Assembly: GCF_021560175.1 (NCBI RefSeq)
Contig: NZ_CP091110.1
Span: forward strand, 5,504,001-5,568,000
Source: Neobacillus drentensis
Lineage (GTDB): Bacteria; Bacillota; Bacilli; Bacillales; Cytobacillaceae
Length of the DNA stretch: 64,000 bases
Direction: 5' to 3'
This document shows, piece by piece, positions 63,557 to 64,000 of the stretch (position 1 is its first letter; every line of letters starts with the position of its first letter). Both the position numbers and the translations under genes were made by a program. Under the pieces are notes generated by a model. It saw only the letters and a program-made list of their open reading frames with translations, was not told the DNA's origin and searched no databases.

Positions 63557-64000
63557 TCAGTAGGTATTACTATAAAAGCTTTGTTTCGTAAAATTCTCGA
63601 CCAACTCCATTGAAATTGGTTTACTAAAATAGTAACCTTGCATTTTATGACAGCCAATGCTGCATAAGTAATCGTATTGCTCAAGCTCCTCCACCCCTTC
63701 TGCCACCACATTCATCCCGAGGTTTTTCCCCATTGCCACCAAGGAGCGGCAAACCGATTTTTGGTTGGAATTATGGTTCAGGTCTTGGATAAAGGATTTA
63801 TCAATCTTGATCGTATTAAACGGGTATTGAACCAAGTAACTAATCGAAGAGTAGCCGATACCGAAATCATCTAAAATGATATCAACCCCAAATCCCTGTA
63901 ACTCTCTCATCGTCGTCAAGGTTTTCTCAACGTTCGTCATCGCGGTCCGTTCCGTAATTTCTATTTTTAAAAAGTCCGCGGGTAACTTGTACTGTTTTAA
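63557..64000 (-). CDS. EAL-domain protein, 3' part (runs off the window)
   Basis: The frame is open to position 64000, so the 5' part lies beyond the window; an internal ATG at 63940 is not the real start. Visible EAL-domain C-terminal blocks: FLKIEITERTAM, DDFGIGYSSISYLVQYPFNTIKIDKSF, GMNVVAEGVEELEQ, GCHKMQGYYFSKPI. These hold several metal and general-base residues of c-di-GMP phosphodiesterases. Upstream domains are unknown. Confidence 0.88.
   Translation of the reverse strand, partial: LKQYKLPADFLKIEITERTAMTNVEKTLTTMRELQGFGVDIILDDFGIGYSSISYLVQYPFNTIKIDKSFIQDLNHNSNQKSVCRSLVAMGKNLGMNVVAEGVEELEQYDYLCSIGCHKMQGYYFSKPISMELVENFTKQSFYSNTY

Overview
The window is chromosomal DNA from an endospore-forming Bacillaceae bacterium (Bacillus/Neobacillus-like). 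The evidence is a Bacillus-type rRNA operon, an sps spore-surface polysaccharide cluster, GerPF and Spo0E-type proteins, an xpaC-yaaN pair, alaR-alaT, an OhrR-type regulator, strong AGGAGG ribosome binding sites with many TTG/GTG starts, and Rho-independent terminators after most units. I recognise no prophage, plasmid or CRISPR array. The species cannot be named from this sequence alone.

Layout. 1-3066: 5' part of a 23S gene and a complete 16S gene on the minus strand, tRNA-free spacer, two tandem rRNA promoters. 3322-15536: spore-surface glycan region in two convergent operons. The plus operon holds a CgeB-like glycosyltransferase and a complete pseudaminic-acid route (pseB, pseC, pseF, pseG, pseH, pseI). 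The minus operon holds spsL'-spsK-spsJ-spsI-spsA-spsB, with spsL (rmlC) cut to about half length. 15873-16089: an array of DnaA-box-like 9-mers at 20-21 bp intervals. 16119-16932: small genes missed by length filters, including a 54-codon ORF behind a c-di-GMP-I riboswitch. 17115-24811: VanY-like carboxypeptidase, xpaC-yaaN, a VOC protein, a frameshifted galU with a large glycosyltransferase, and a ROK kinase. 24853-25118: a MITE-like element with 13-bp terminal inverted repeats and a 9-bp target duplication. 25308-34159: membrane HtrA-like protease, a RAYT (REP-associated Y1 transposase) flanked by inverted REP-like sequences, ferritin-like protein, gtaB, a GGDEF/EAL protein, galE, glnK-amtB. 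34854-45198: purine permease with PurR boxes, MFS transporter, alaR-alaT, ECF sigma factor, serine hydrolase, EamA transporter, PAS-GGDEF-EAL protein. 45657-53408: gerPF-like, gntP, SpoIID-like protein, fxsA, HNH protein, glutathione peroxidase with an OhrR-type regulator, Gly/Tyr/His-rich protein, Spo0E-like protein, cytochrome c. 53666-62096: D-glucarate catabolism (FCD/GntR regulator, garK, gudD, garR, gntP-type permease, DapA-family aldolase) and a divergent cdaR. 62109-64000: a frameshifted membrane protein and the 3' part of an EAL gene running off the window.

Themes. Surface-sugar metabolism recurs: sps/pse genes, galE, gtaB, a broken second galU, extra glycosyltransferases. Cyclic-di-GMP recurs: three EAL proteins and one riboswitch. 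Four kinds of dispersed non-coding repeat are present: GGTGCCTG(T/A)CACC REP-like palindromes, a ~240-300 bp GC-rich hairpin element, a ~130 bp AAAAGCGGAAGCGCC element, and the MITE. The most unusual features are the helically phased DnaA-box array and the hidden riboswitch-controlled small ORF.
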